Source: Bradyrhizobium sp. CCBAU 51765
Lineage (GTDB): Bacteria; Pseudomonadota; Alphaproteobacteria; Rhizobiales; Xanthobacteraceae
Length of the DNA stretch: 64,000 bases
Reading direction: 5' to 3'
Assembly: GCF_015291725.1 (NCBI RefSeq)
Contig: NZ_CP030038.1
Location: 4,205,001 to 4,269,000 of the forward strand
Shown here: in pieces, positions 41,347 to 50,770 of the stretch
Numbering within the stretch: the stretch's first letter is position 1
Layout of the letters: the number at the start of each line of letters is the position of its first letter
Notes under the pieces: model-generated
What the model was told of the DNA's origin: nothing
The model's input: the letters and a program-made list of their open reading frames with translations, nothing else
The model's database searches: none
Translations under genes and position numbers: made by a program

Positions 41347-42374
41347 CGCTGATCGACCAGATGAAGTCCGAACCCTGGCGGTTCGATTTCTTCAATACGC
41401 TGCGCCAGCTGGAGCGAGCCAACCGGGATCGACCGCGGATCGGTGACAGCGCCGCTCGCCGCGAGGAGTATGTCGATCTCGGTCAGGTCCCCTATCTGGA
41501 GTTCCCCGCCTCCAATCTTGCAGCGGTCGACGACCAGGACGGCCGGCTCAGGATACTCGTCAAGTTTCTGGGTCTGCTCGGGCCGCAGGGTGCGCTGCCG
41601 CTTGCCACCACCGATGAAAGCCTCAGCTGGTGGCTGATGCGGGATGACGCTTTCCCGCGATTTCTCGACCTGCTCAACGGGCGCTTCCTGCAGTTGTTCT
41701 TTCGCGCCTGGGCCGATGCGCGGCCGATCGCGCAGCACGATCGGCCGGCAGAGGATCGCTTCATCGCCTATGTCGGTTCCTTCGCGGGCCTCGGCTCCGA
41801 CGTCTTCGCCAATCGGGACACCGTACCGGACATGGCGAAGCTCGCATTCGCCGGGCTTATCGCCCCAAGGGCGAAATGCGCGTCACGGCTGACGCGGTTC
41901 CTGCAGGGGCTGTTCGATGTCAAAGTCGAGATCGACGAGTTTGTCGGGACCTGGCTCGCGTTCGACCCAAGTCACTGCAGCCGGATCGGGCAGGCCCATG
42001 CCAGCCTCGGTCGAGACGCTCTTCTCGGCTCACGAGTGTTCAGCGTCGAGGACAAGATCAGGGTTCGGGTCTTCGTCAAGAATTTTGCTCAATACGAGCA
42101 GTTTCTGCCGACTGAAAGCCGCAACTTGTCGGAGCCGCTGGCGGACGCCGTCTTCTTTTATATCGGCGACGAACTGGAGTGGGAGGTTGAACTCGCCATT
42201 CCAGCGGGAGAGGTCGCCCCGGTCAGACTCGGCCAGAGCGGACGACTTGGATGGACCACCTGGGTCTCACCGAACTGGACGTCCACGGAAGAATATCGCC
42301 GCGATGCCCGCTTTCAGCTTGGCGAGCGCTTGAGAGCCCGTCGGAGCAGCGCAGCGGATGCCGCGGCGATTTGA
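41343..42374 (+). CDS. tssG: TssG, T6SS baseplate wedge protein
   Basis: 343 residues from a GTG overlapping the tssF stop (GTGA), with GGAG 6 nt upstream. This gives the expected N-terminus TLIDQMKSEPWRFDFFNTLR. Upstream GTG at 41310 would add 11 residues. LQLFFRAWADARPIAQHDR, FAGLGSDVFANRDTVPD and LGRDALLGSRVFSVEDKIRV are TssG (VasB/ImpH) motifs. Confidence 0.95.
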   Translation: MTLIDQMKSEPWRFDFFNTLRQLERANRDRPRIGDSAARREEYVDLGQVPYLEFPASNLAAVDDQDGRLRILVKFLGLLGPQGALPLATTDESLSWWLMRDDAFPRFLDLLNGRFLQLFFRAWADARPIAQHDRPAEDRFIAYVGSFAGLGSDVFANRDTVPDMAKLAFAGLIAPRAKCASRLTRFLQGLFDVKVEIDEFVGTWLAFDPSHCSRIGQAHASLGRDALLGSRVFSVEDKIRVRVFVKNFAQYEQFLPTESRNLSEPLADAVFFYIGDELEWEVELAIPAGEVAPVRLGQSGRLGWTTWVSPNWTSTEEYRRDARFQLGERLRARRSSAADAAAI

Positions 42375-42471
42375 ACCTATCGGCCGCCCCTGTCGTCCTA
42401 ACATCATGGGATTCGAGGCAATTCCGCCAGGTGCGAGGCATCCGCGGAGCAATTGAGCAGGAGGAGCCGCC

Positions 42472-45111
42472 GTGACCGACATCAGCCTTGAAGCGGTAAC
42501 CGGCAAACTGAACCGGGCTGGCTATGACGCCTTCATACAGGCTCTCCGCCACGCCAAGAGCGCCGGCAACCGCAACGTCGAGCTTGCGCACTGGCTCTTT
42601 CATATCCTGCAGCAGGACCGCACCGACCTCAGCCTCTCGGTCGACCATTACAACCTCGATCGGTCACGGTTGCTGTCGGACCTTGCTGGCGTCATCAACG
42701 GCTTCCGCAAGAACGAAACCGATATGCCGGGCGTCGCCAATCCGGTCATCGATCTTCTCGATCGCGGCTGGCACTACGCCACGCTCTTCTTCGGCGAAAC
42801 CCAGATCCGCACTGGCCATCTGCTGGTGGCCGGGCTCAAGTCGAATGACATCCGTCGCACGCTGAACAACCTCTCCCAGGAATTTGCAAAGGTGAACGTC
42901 GACGCATTGGCCGCGGAGCGCCGCGCCGTCTGGGCCGGCTCCGACGAGGAGTCCATGCGTCCGATGGACGGCTCGGGGCTGGTCGGCGCCGGCGCGGAGG
43001 GCGCGGGTCAGGCGAGTCCCAAGGGGACGACGCCGCTCGACCGGTTCTCGCAGGATCTCACAGCCAAGGCCAAGTCGGGCGAGATGGACCCGATCCTGGG
43101 GCGGGACGAAGAGATCCGCCAGCTGATCGACGTTCTGATGCGGCGGCGGCAGAACAATCCGATCCTCACGGGTGAAGCCGGCGTCGGCAAGACGGCCGTG
43201 GTCGAAGGATTCGCCCAGCGAATTGCCGCCGGCGACGTGCCGCCACCGCTGCGCGGTGTCAGGCTCTGCGCACTCGACATCGGCCTGATGCAGGCCGGCG
43301 CCTCGATGAAGGGCGAATTCGAGCAGCGGCTGCGCTCGGTGATCGATGAGGTGCAGAGTTCACCGACCCCCATCATCCTGTTCATCGATGAAGCCCATAC
43401 ACTGATCGGCGCAGGCGGCGCAGCCGGCACCGGTGATGCAGCCAACCTCCTGAAGCCTCCCCTCGCCCGCGGCACGCTACGCACGATCGCCGCCACCACG
43501 TGGGCTGAGTATCGCCAGTACATCGAGAAGGATCCCGCGCTCACGCGGCGCTTCCAGCCGATCCAGATCGACGAGCCTGACGTCGAGACCTGCTGCGTGA
43601 TGCTACGGGGCCTTCTCGGCCCGATGGAAAAGCACCACGGTGTTCGCATCTCCGATGCTGCAATCGTTGCAGCCGTCAACCTCTCGCACCGCTACATTCC
43701 CTCTAGACAGCTACCGGACAAGGCCGTCAGCCTGCTCGACACCGCTTCGGCCCGCGTGGCGATCAGCCAGAGCGCGACACCGGCCTTGATCGAGGATGCG
43801 CGCGTCGCGATCACCGCTCGCGAAGCTGAGAAATCGGCGCTGGTCAACGACAGCGACCTCGGCATCGAGGACACCGAGCGCGTTGCCGCGATCGACAGCG
43901 ATATCGCAACACTGAAGGACAAGTTGACGAATCTCGAGGCCGACTGGGCCAAGGAGCAGGAGCTAGTCAAGGACATCCGCAGCATTCGTGACATCCTGTC
44001 CGAACCCAAGGAAGATCAGGATCCGGCCGCCAAGCGCGCGGAGCTGCGCGGCAAGTTCGAGACGCTGGAGGGCATCAATCCGGAAAAGCGGATGGTCTAC
44101 GCCCATGTGGACCAGCAGTCGGTGGCGTCCGTGGTGTCCGACTGGACCGGCATCCCGGTCGGCCGGATGATGCGGGACGAGATCGAAACGGTGCTGAAGC
44201 TGCCGGAGATCCTCAACCGCCGTGTCGTCGGCCAGTCCCACGGCTTGACGATGATCGCCAAGCGAGTTGAGACCAGCCGTGCCAAGCTGGACAACCCGTC
44301 GAAACCGATCGGCGTGTTCATGCTGGCCGGACCGTCCGGGGTTGGTAAAACCGAAACCGCCCTGGCGCTCGCCGAAACCCTCTACGGCGGCGAGCAGAAC
44401 ATGATCACGATCAACATGTCGGAGTTCCAGGAGGCGCATACCGTCTCGACCCTCAAGGGAGCGCCTCCCGGCTATGTCGGGTATGGCGAAGGCGGCCGCC
44501 TCACGGAGGCCGTCCGGCGCAAGCCCTACAGTGTCATCCTGCTCGACGAGGTGGAGAAGGCCCATCCCGACGTCCACGAGATCTTCTTCCAGGTGTTCGA
44601 CAAAGGAGTCATGGAGGACGGCAACGGGCGACGGATCGACTTCAAGAACACCTTGATCATCCTGACCACCAACGTCGGCACCGATCTGATCATGGGGCTT
44701 TCGCGCGATCCGAAGTATCGCAATGAGCCGGAAGAACTCGCCAAGATGCTGAGGCCGGAATTGCTCAAGGTATTTCCTGCCGCACTGCTCGGGCGCATCG
44801 TCTCGATCCCCTACTTCCCGCTCTCGGACGAGATGCTCGCCGGCATCGCCCGGCTGCAGCTCGACCGCATCGGACGGCGACTGCGCGACAATCACAACGC
44901 GGCCTTCAGCTACGACGATGCAGTCGTGGAGCACATCGTGTCACGCTGCAACGATCCGGATTCCGGCGGACGCATGATCGACAACATCATCACCAATACC
45001 CTGCTGCCGGAGCTGTCGCGCGAATTCCTCAGCAAATCGCTCGCCAAGGAAGAGATCAGGCAGACACGCGTCTCGATCGCGGACGACAAGTTCGCCTATT
45101 CGTGGAGCTGA
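42472..45111 (+). CDS. clpV: ClpV (TssH), T6SS sheath-recycling AAA+ ATPase
   Basis: 879 residues from GTG with an AGGAGG site 7 nt upstream. The N-domain (~1-160) is of the ClpV type. AAA1 Walker A GEAGVGKT is at ~234-241 with Walker B IILFIDEAHTLIGAG. The middle coiled coil (~410-530) is shorter than in ClpB. AAA2 Walker A GPSGVGKTETAL begins ~620 with VILLDEVEKAHPDVHEIFFQ. ClpV disassembles contracted TssBC sheath. Its stop is followed after five bases by the methyltransferase ATG. Confidence 0.98.
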   Translation: MTDISLEAVTGKLNRAGYDAFIQALRHAKSAGNRNVELAHWLFHILQQDRTDLSLSVDHYNLDRSRLLSDLAGVINGFRKNETDMPGVANPVIDLLDRGWHYATLFFGETQIRTGHLLVAGLKSNDIRRTLNNLSQEFAKVNVDALAAERRAVWAGSDEESMRPMDGSGLVGAGAEGAGQASPKGTTPLDRFSQDLTAKAKSGEMDPILGRDEEIRQLIDVLMRRRQNNPILTGEAGVGKTAVVEGFAQRIAAGDVPPPLRGVRLCALDIGLMQAGASMKGEFEQRLRSVIDEVQSSPTPIILFIDEAHTLIGAGGAAGTGDAANLLKPPLARGTLRTIAATTWAEYRQYIEKDPALTRRFQPIQIDEPDVETCCVMLRGLLGPMEKHHGVRISDAAIVAAVNLSHRYIPSRQLPDKAVSLLDTASARVAISQSATPALIEDARVAITAREAEKSALVNDSDLGIEDTERVAAIDSDIATLKDKLTNLEADWAKEQELVKDIRSIRDILSEPKEDQDPAAKRAELRGKFETLEGINPEKRMVYAHVDQQSVASVVSDWTGIPVGRMMRDEIETVLKLPEILNRRVVGQSHGLTMIAKRVETSRAKLDNPSKPIGVFMLAGPSGVGKTETALALAETLYGGEQNMITINMSEFQEAHTVSTLKGAPPGYVGYGEGGRLTEAVRRKPYSVILLDEVEKAHPDVHEIFFQVFDKGVMEDGNGRRIDFKNTLIILTTNVGTDLIMGLSRDPKYRNEPEELAKMLRPELLKVFPAALLGRIVSIPYFPLSDEMLAGIARLQLDRIGRRLRDNHNAAFSYDDAVVEHIVSRCNDPDSGGRMIDNIITNTLLPELSREFLSKSLAKEEIRQTRVSIADDKFAYSWS

Positions 45112-45116
45112 GCGCG

Positions 45117-46703
45117 ATGAACATTCAGTCGGAGCATCGCCATCCCGTTACCGGACCCACACCGTATGACGAGGTCTACTACCCCGGCCACGTCTACGGG
45201 CTCACCCACCCCAATCATCTCGCAACGATCGCCACCGTTTACGGCATGCAGCCTGCTCCGGTCGAGCATTGTCGGGTGCTGGAGCTCGGCTGCGGCGTTG
45301 GCGGCAACCTGTTGCCGATGGCCTTTCAATATCCGGACAGTGAATTCGTCGGCGTCGACCTGAGCGGCGTGACGATCGAGCGCGGCCAGCAGAATATCGC
45401 GACCTTGGGTCTGAGCAACATCAAGCTTCTGCACTGCGATATCATGAATGTCGACACAAGCTTCGGGAAGTTCGACTACATCATTGCGCACGGCGTTTAC
45501 TCCTGGGTACCGCCCCACGTGCGCGAGAAGATGATGGCGATCTTCAAGCAGAATCTGGCGCCGCGCGGGGTCTGCTATGTCAGCTACAATGCGCACCCAT
45601 TCTCGCATCTTCGCGACATGGTCCGCGACATGATGCGGTATCACACCCGCCGCCTCACCGGCATGAAGGAGAAGGTCGGACAGGCCCGTGCGATCCTGAA
45701 GTTCCTGAGCGAGGGCTCCAAGGCCAACACGGTGCACGGTGCGGTCATGCGGGACCAGTACAATCGTGTCCTCAAGGCTCCGGACGAATTGTTGTTTCAC
45801 GACGACCTCGACGACGACGCAACCGCCTTCCTGCTGCACGAGGTCGCCGAGGATGCCGCCCGCCACGGCCTGCAGTATCTCGGCGATTCCCATTTCGCGC
45901 GCCGCTATCTCGCCGGCCATTCCGAGGAGGTCCGCGCCACGCTGCAGCGCTTCCCGGAGAGCGAGTTCATGGCGCGCGACCAGTATCAGGACTTTGTCGA
46001 CGGAAACGGCTTCCGTCGTACCTTGTTCTGCCACGACGACGTTTCCCTCAACCGGCAGATCGACGTGGATTTCGTCAGGCGATATCACCTCTTGAGCACG
46101 ACCAGCCCGCTCGATCCCGAGGCCTGCCTGACCGACGATTCCCCGATGGAGTTCGAGAACCACGACGGCAGCAGGATTACGGTGACCAATCCGATTCTGA
46201 AGGCCGCGCATTTGTGCCTCGGACGGGCCTGGCCGCGGGCGCTGTCATTCAGTGAGCTGCTGGATGGCGCGCGCGCGCTGCTGGACGGCCGCAGAGCCGA
46301 TGATGACGAACGGGCATTGACGGATGCGATGTACATCCTGGCCTGCAGCGGCGAGGTCTCCTTCCTGGTCTCGCCGCCCTTCCTCTTGAAGGAAGTGACC
46401 GACCACCCGCAGGCGAGCTTGCTGGCCCGCAGGCAGTCGCAGACAGGTCCGCTGGTCACCAACCTGCTCCACCAGACGGTACAGTTGGAGGACGACCGCA
46501 CGCGGCATTTCCTGCAACTTCTCGATGGTGCTCGTACCATCGACCAGATCACGGCCGAAATGACCGCAGCATTCGGGTCGACCATCCGGGTCGAACAAAA
46601 GGATAAGGACGGAAACCCCGCCGAGCCGCTGTTGCTGTCAACCCGAGAGAGCGTCGAACGCTCGCTTGCGATGGTTGGCAAGCTGGGCTTGTTGGTCGCG
46701 TGA
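45117..46703 (+). CDS. SAM-dependent methyltransferase with regulatory domain, T6SS operon end
   Basis: 528 residues. SAM motif I is VLELGCGVGGNLLPMA (~54-69), motif II FVGVDLSG, and post-motif IIAHGVYSWVPPHVREKMM. PRGVCYVSYNAHPFSHLRDM is typical of the protein-lysine methyltransferase-like family with a regulatory domain (as in rickettsial outer-membrane methyltransferases). The remaining ~330 residues are helical. It starts five bases after the clpV stop, so it is part of the T6SS operon. Substrate unknown; a T6SS component or cargo is inferred from position only. Confidence 0.8.
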   Translation: MNIQSEHRHPVTGPTPYDEVYYPGHVYGLTHPNHLATIATVYGMQPAPVEHCRVLELGCGVGGNLLPMAFQYPDSEFVGVDLSGVTIERGQQNIATLGLSNIKLLHCDIMNVDTSFGKFDYIIAHGVYSWVPPHVREKMMAIFKQNLAPRGVCYVSYNAHPFSHLRDMVRDMMRYHTRRLTGMKEKVGQARAILKFLSEGSKANTVHGAVMRDQYNRVLKAPDELLFHDDLDDDATAFLLHEVAEDAARHGLQYLGDSHFARRYLAGHSEEVRATLQRFPESEFMARDQYQDFVDGNGFRRTLFCHDDVSLNRQIDVDFVRRYHLLSTTSPLDPEACLTDDSPMEFENHDGSRITVTNPILKAAHLCLGRAWPRALSFSELLDGARALLDGRRADDDERALTDAMYILACSGEVSFLVSPPFLLKEVTDHPQASLLARRQSQTGPLVTNLLHQTVQLEDDRTRHFLQLLDGARTIDQITAEMTAAFGSTIRVEQKDKDGNPAEPLLLSTRESVERSLAMVGKLGLLVA

Positions 46704-46939
46704 TGCGATAGCGATCCAACTCAAGACGACGGCGCCAGACCACCCCAGCGGACGACGAGACGCGCCTGACCTTCCGCGCTTGGAATTTTACCGGACACCA
46801 CTTGATTTTTGCAGGCTTACCGAACGTGCCCCGTATTTAGCTGCCTTCGTCTGGCGATGTGCTACATCGCCTCCGTTCGCGCAGTTGAGCGTGATCTGAC
46901 CGCCTTTAATACTGCTGCATCAAAGGTAGGCGTGCGTCG

Positions 46940-48169
46940 TCACGACGGGAGCTGGACCAAAGTCTCGCATGGGATGATTATATTGTTCGACTGTACGGTC
47001 GGGTTCATCAGGAATCCCGTATTGTTCTTTGTCGTGATGTGGCCCAGACCTAGCGCATGCCCGATCTCATGCGCGGGCACAATATTGGTGTTCACGCTTC
47101 CGGGCGTTGCGGGATTGAACCATAGCATCCGATTGCCGGGATCGCCGCGCCCGGCAACGTTCGAGTCTTCGTCATCGATGATTTGTGTTGAAATGAACAT
47201 GGTGATCGCCGCACGATTGGTGACGAGCGACTTCAGATCGTCAAATCGCAACTCCTGTGCCGTGCTCAGCGGGCCGAAGCCGGAGCGGATACTGAGTTTC
47301 TTGTTCGGATCGATCGGCACTGCCCGGCCTTCGGTGGTCACGGCATCGACGATTCGGCTTGTGCCAGATGTGAACGTCAGGTTTGCCTGATTGTCGTAGA
47401 TCCGACTGACGACGCTGGTAACGGCGCGCTGCGTAGCGATCATGAGGCCGTTGGCGAGCGTCGCCCGACCGAGATGAACCACGTCGATCGGAATCGAAGA
47501 CGCCTTGCGCACCTGGAGGCGAACCGGGATCGGACCCCTCTGGCCTTCGACGATGACGCTCAAGTCGGCATCACCCTCCAAACGTCCGATTACCGTGACG
47601 GTGTCGCTCGTTCGTTCGAGGATTTCCACCTTAGGACTCTCGAGGGCAAATCCCACCGCGGCGCCATTTGTCCCTTTCAACTTCAGCTTCCGCGTCTTGC
47701 CGATCGGAACCATCTGGCGAACCGGCGCAAGGCCGTCGAATGCCGACCATTCGTCGCCGACCAGCCTGAGCTTTGCGGCGCTGAAGCCGCGCGCATCGCA
47801 TGGTCCGAATATCGGACCGTCCGGCGTAATCGTCAGGTTCACGTCGAGCCCGCCGCCCTTGCGACGGTTGAACATCAGACGCATGCGCTTGATCGTATTC
47901 TTTTCAGGGTCGACGCGACCGTCGTGCAGCAGGCCAGTTTGGGTATTCTGAAACACGAGTATCGCTTCGATCACCGGCTCCATGGCTTCCGGCGTGTTGG
48001 TCAGATCGTTGATATCGAGCGTTCCATCGGCCCCGCCGTCCTGGGGCGCGATGCCGTTCAACAGCGTCTTGATCACGAAGATATCGTCCGGTTGGTTCGA
48101 ACCCTTCAGGCCAACGGATTCCGCGATGGAGAAACCGATCACATTGACGGGTTTCAGGTTGATCACCAT
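46940..48169 (-). CDS. Matrixin-like zinc metalloprotease with N-terminal PG-binding-like domain, no leader
   Basis: 409 residues from ATG at 48169 (MVINLKPVNV). N-terminal ~100 residues resemble a peptidoglycan-binding/FQ-motif domain (ILVFQNTQTGLLHDGRVDP). The middle (~150-260) is Ig-like beta. The C-terminus has VPAHEIGHALGLGH (367-377 for HExxHxxGxxH), the full metzincin zinc site, and FLMNPT as Met-turn. No signal peptide or membrane segment. DGRVDP-type domains are frequent on T6SS and other exported toxins. It converges with the end of the T6SS operon. I infer a possible secreted protease effector; not shown by the sequence alone. Confidence 0.75.
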   Translation of the reverse strand: MVINLKPVNVIGFSIAESVGLKGSNQPDDIFVIKTLLNGIAPQDGGADGTLDINDLTNTPEAMEPVIEAILVFQNTQTGLLHDGRVDPEKNTIKRMRLMFNRRKGGGLDVNLTITPDGPIFGPCDARGFSAAKLRLVGDEWSAFDGLAPVRQMVPIGKTRKLKLKGTNGAAVGFALESPKVEILERTSDTVTVIGRLEGDADLSVIVEGQRGPIPVRLQVRKASSIPIDVVHLGRATLANGLMIATQRAVTSVVSRIYDNQANLTFTSGTSRIVDAVTTEGRAVPIDPNKKLSIRSGFGPLSTAQELRFDDLKSLVTNRAAITMFISTQIIDDEDSNVAGRGDPGNRMLWFNPATPGSVNTNIVPAHEIGHALGLGHITTKNNTGFLMNPTVQSNNIIIPCETLVQLPS

Positions 48170-48332
48170 GATCCGCTCCGTCCGATAATCTCCGCGCTTT
48201 CCGATGGGTCTCATCGGGGCTAATGAGGTTCAAAGGGCACGGCAGCGATCGCGACGACTTCCCATTCTACCGTACCGTTCCCGCCTCTGACCAAACTGCG
48301 ACATCAAACAGCATCGCATGCTGCCCGAGCCT

Positions 48333-49352
48333 TCAACTCGGTCCAGTCCAATGGGAAGGATTCGAGACGTACATCTTTCCTCGCGTCACGAAAGCGGACA
48401 ATTCAAGTCCAATACCCAAAAGCGGCAAGTCAAGCACAATGACGCCCGAGCCCTTGGCTGCCTCGAGTCCTCCGTACAGCGTGTGAAGTGCATTTCTCAC
48501 GTTCTGAAGTATTCCAACAGCCGTAAAGACGTTTCGCGCATTTAGCGTGGGCGCCACGTATTTACCGTTTTTCAAGCCATCGATGAAGTACCTGCTGTGA
48601 TGGATGGATTGTAGTGCCGATTTCGAGATCAGCTTTTCGGTAAATGCGACATTGACGCCCCAGTCATTCAAGGATTCATGGTCCAACTCATATGGAACCC
48701 TGAACCCAAAGCCGATGACAGCAACGGCCCCTCCGCTGCCTCCAAGACCCAGTCCCCACCGACTGCTAACAATCTGGAGATCAAAGGTCTCCAAATCTCC
48801 CAAGTTCACGACGTACGCGGTCGTGCTCTCGACGCCGCCGATTAACAACTGCCCGCCAGACTTAACGCCGAAGCCGAGCCAACGCTTGAAGAATTTGCGT
48901 TCAGCCGGATAGTATTGAGGTCTCGTTTGAGGCGGCGGTGGTGGCGGTGGCGGCGGTGGGTTTGGCTTGTTCCAAACTGAGATGATGACACCACGCCAGG
49001 TCTCGTTTTCCACCCCATCCATTTCACCTGCATACATGGCCGCGCGTTCCCCTTTCGCCACCTCGAACGCGACTTTGAAATTGTTGGGCACTTGCTTGCG
49101 AAGCAAATCAACCACGGCCCGCAGCCTATTGTGCGACAATAGCATGTTGAAATCGTCGCTACCGGTACGACTTGCAAGTCCTATGATTGTAAGGCTTCCT
49201 CCGTCCCTTAATTTCGGAGCGACGACATTACTCAGCCAATTGGAATGTTCCGGCTTTATGGCGAACTTGCCGACGTCAAAATTGAATAACTTCGCCGCAA
49301 TCGTATCCGATGCCTGCGATCCGTACTCCTGGATTTTCCCGGGTGATGCCAT
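48333..49352 (-). CDS. OmpA-like protein without signal peptide, polyproline linker
   Basis: 339 residues from the ATG giving MASPGKIQEY. Residues ~20-120 are OmpA-like: FNFDVGKFAIKPEH, SLTIIGLASRTGSDDFN and LSHNRLRAVVDLLRK. A run of ten prolines (132-141) joins a C-terminal ~190-residue unknown domain rich in Gly (GLGLGGSGGAVAVIGFGF). There is no signal peptide or membrane anchor, although the OmpA-like fold normally works in the periplasm on peptidoglycan. GC is visibly lower here (about 48% in two sampled 60-base lines, against 67% in a line of clpV). A longer frame upstream adds 62 residues of unlikely composition. Confidence 0.65.
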   Translation of the reverse strand: MASPGKIQEYGSQASDTIAAKLFNFDVGKFAIKPEHSNWLSNVVAPKLRDGGSLTIIGLASRTGSDDFNMLLSHNRLRAVVDLLRKQVPNNFKVAFEVAKGERAAMYAGEMDGVENETWRGVIISVWNKPNPPPPPPPPPPQTRPQYYPAERKFFKRWLGFGVKSGGQLLIGGVESTTAYVVNLGDLETFDLQIVSSRWGLGLGGSGGAVAVIGFGFRVPYELDHESLNDWGVNVAFTEKLISKSALQSIHHSRYFIDGLKNGKYVAPTLNARNVFTAVGILQNVRNALHTLYGGLEAAKGSGVIVLDLPLLGIGLELSAFVTRGKMYVSNPSHWTGPS

Positions 49353-49660
49353 GTTGTTTATCTCACAACGGAGAGACCGACTGCGAAACGGGTAGAACTC
49401 GGATTGAAAGATCCGCCTATCAATTAATGGGTCGCTCTGGACGTTTTGGCGGTTCATCGTCGCCCTCGGATATCCCGTCAGGTACTTGAAGGAGCCATCG
49501 ACACCGTCGAGGTAGGTGAAGGCGAAGCCATAGGACACTCCGTGGTTTTGAGCGGAACGAGCTACGCGGCGTTGGCTTCATCGCGATGTCGCAGCGAAGC
49601 CGTTCGGTATCGCCTGCAATCGCGAGAGGACCCCGCAGCTTCCATGCGATCTTGCGAGTG
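49353..49660. other. Intergenic region in metalloprotease/OmpA-like cassette
   Basis: 308 bp between the OmpA-like gene and the HEAGH protein, both on the minus strand. No further gene is supported. A run such as CTCACAACGGAGAGACC upstream of 49352 may be leader. A separate promoter for the OmpA-like gene could be here. Confidence 0.4.
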
Positions 49661-50689
49661 TTAGCCGGGGAAGTCGCGGAACTCCTTGACGAGATTGAAC
49701 GGAATTTTCCACCCGGCGCCTCCCCCGCGCATCAGCATCTTGATGTCTTCCGCCCTGTTTTCCTTTCCGGTTTTCGGATCGGTCTCCAACGTGTGGCCCT
49801 GGCTGTCCCAAGGCTTGCTCGCGCTCTTCGAGTAGTAGCCGAGAAAGTGCCCGGCTTCATGGGCAGACGTGTTCGGCCCGCGTTGTGAGCTGATGAAGGC
49901 AAGGTCTAACGATCGAGCAAACGATCCATTGGGGAACGAGCCATTGGACCGAAGCTTATCGACGCAGAAAATGGTTAGATGGGCGCCCTTTACTTTGTGT
50001 TGGACGAAGAAGCTCTTCAGTTTCTCGACCTCGATCACATCGGGAAAGGCCGCCAGGCTCGCATCCTTCATGCCAGTGGCATTGGCGAGCTCCCGTTTGA
50101 CGGCAGCCTGCGAGTCGTCGATCACCAGCGAGTCGCTTGGCACCCGCTCGAAACGGATGTTGGCCTGCGGCCTCCATATACTGTTCATCGTCAGCAATTC
50201 ATCTTGCTCGTTGCAGGGCTTCTTGGCGTGAAACGCCGGAGCGCCGCCGATCCCTGGAACCATGACGTTGCGGAACGCCACCTTGATCTTGATTTCTGGC
50301 AGCACGGCCACATGGAGCCTGGCTTCGATCTTCCGGCCAGCCGACCGAGCCACGACCTCCAGGCCGGGAAAGCCAATCGGCTTGATCCGGCCATTGATTT
50401 CGAAGAACCGTGCATCGCCGTTGAAGGTGGCAGGAAGTGACGCCGCCCTGAGCTGCGGATCGATATCGGGTCCGGAGAAGGTATCTCTGGCTTGCACTAT
50501 GCGTCTAAGGGTATCGGCGCCATCGATCTCCTTGATCCCGAGGGCATGGGGATTGGGATCGACTTTGAGCTTTCTTCCGGGGTCGATCAGCGCCACGATG
50601 TTGGAGCCCCCGAACGGCACCACCATGCCCGGCGGGCTGCGGCGCTCATCAACGCCGGAGCGGCGGAAGACCTCTTGAAAGGCGGCCAT
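49661..50689 (-). CDS. HEAGH zinc metalloprotease-like protein, no signal peptide
   Basis: 342 residues from ATG at 50689, with AGGAGA 7 nt upstream. An upstream in-frame ATG at 50722 is less well placed. SAHEAGHFLGYY (277-281 for HEAGH) supplies two zinc ligands and the Glu. The usual third His at HxxxxxH is absent; a His in WDSQGHT at ~299 may replace it. KMLMRGGGAGWKI is a candidate Met-turn. The N-terminal ~130 residues are alpha/beta, then a beta-rich stretch with LHVAVLPEIKIKVAFRNVM. No leader. Neighbour on both sides is an OmpA-like protein. Confidence 0.65.
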   Translation of the reverse strand: MAAFQEVFRRSGVDERRSPPGMVVPFGGSNIVALIDPGRKLKVDPNPHALGIKEIDGADTLRRIVQARDTFSGPDIDPQLRAASLPATFNGDARFFEINGRIKPIGFPGLEVVARSAGRKIEARLHVAVLPEIKIKVAFRNVMVPGIGGAPAFHAKKPCNEQDELLTMNSIWRPQANIRFERVPSDSLVIDDSQAAVKRELANATGMKDASLAAFPDVIEVEKLKSFFVQHKVKGAHLTIFCVDKLRSNGSFPNGSFARSLDLAFISSQRGPNTSAHEAGHFLGYYSKSASKPWDSQGHTLETDPKTGKENRAEDIKMLMRGGGAGWKIPFNLVKEFRDFPG

Positions 50690-50770
50690 GTCTAGTTCTC
50701 CTATCCTCGTCCGGTCCGACAACGGGAAATTCGGGCCCGGAAATGAGAGCCTCCGTCATGTGGGAAGTGG

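Noticed and set aside
43963..44934. 323-codon antisense frame within clpV
   Set aside because: Lies opposite the AAA2 domain of clpV. Composition is a mirror of the sense codons and no family is recognisable.
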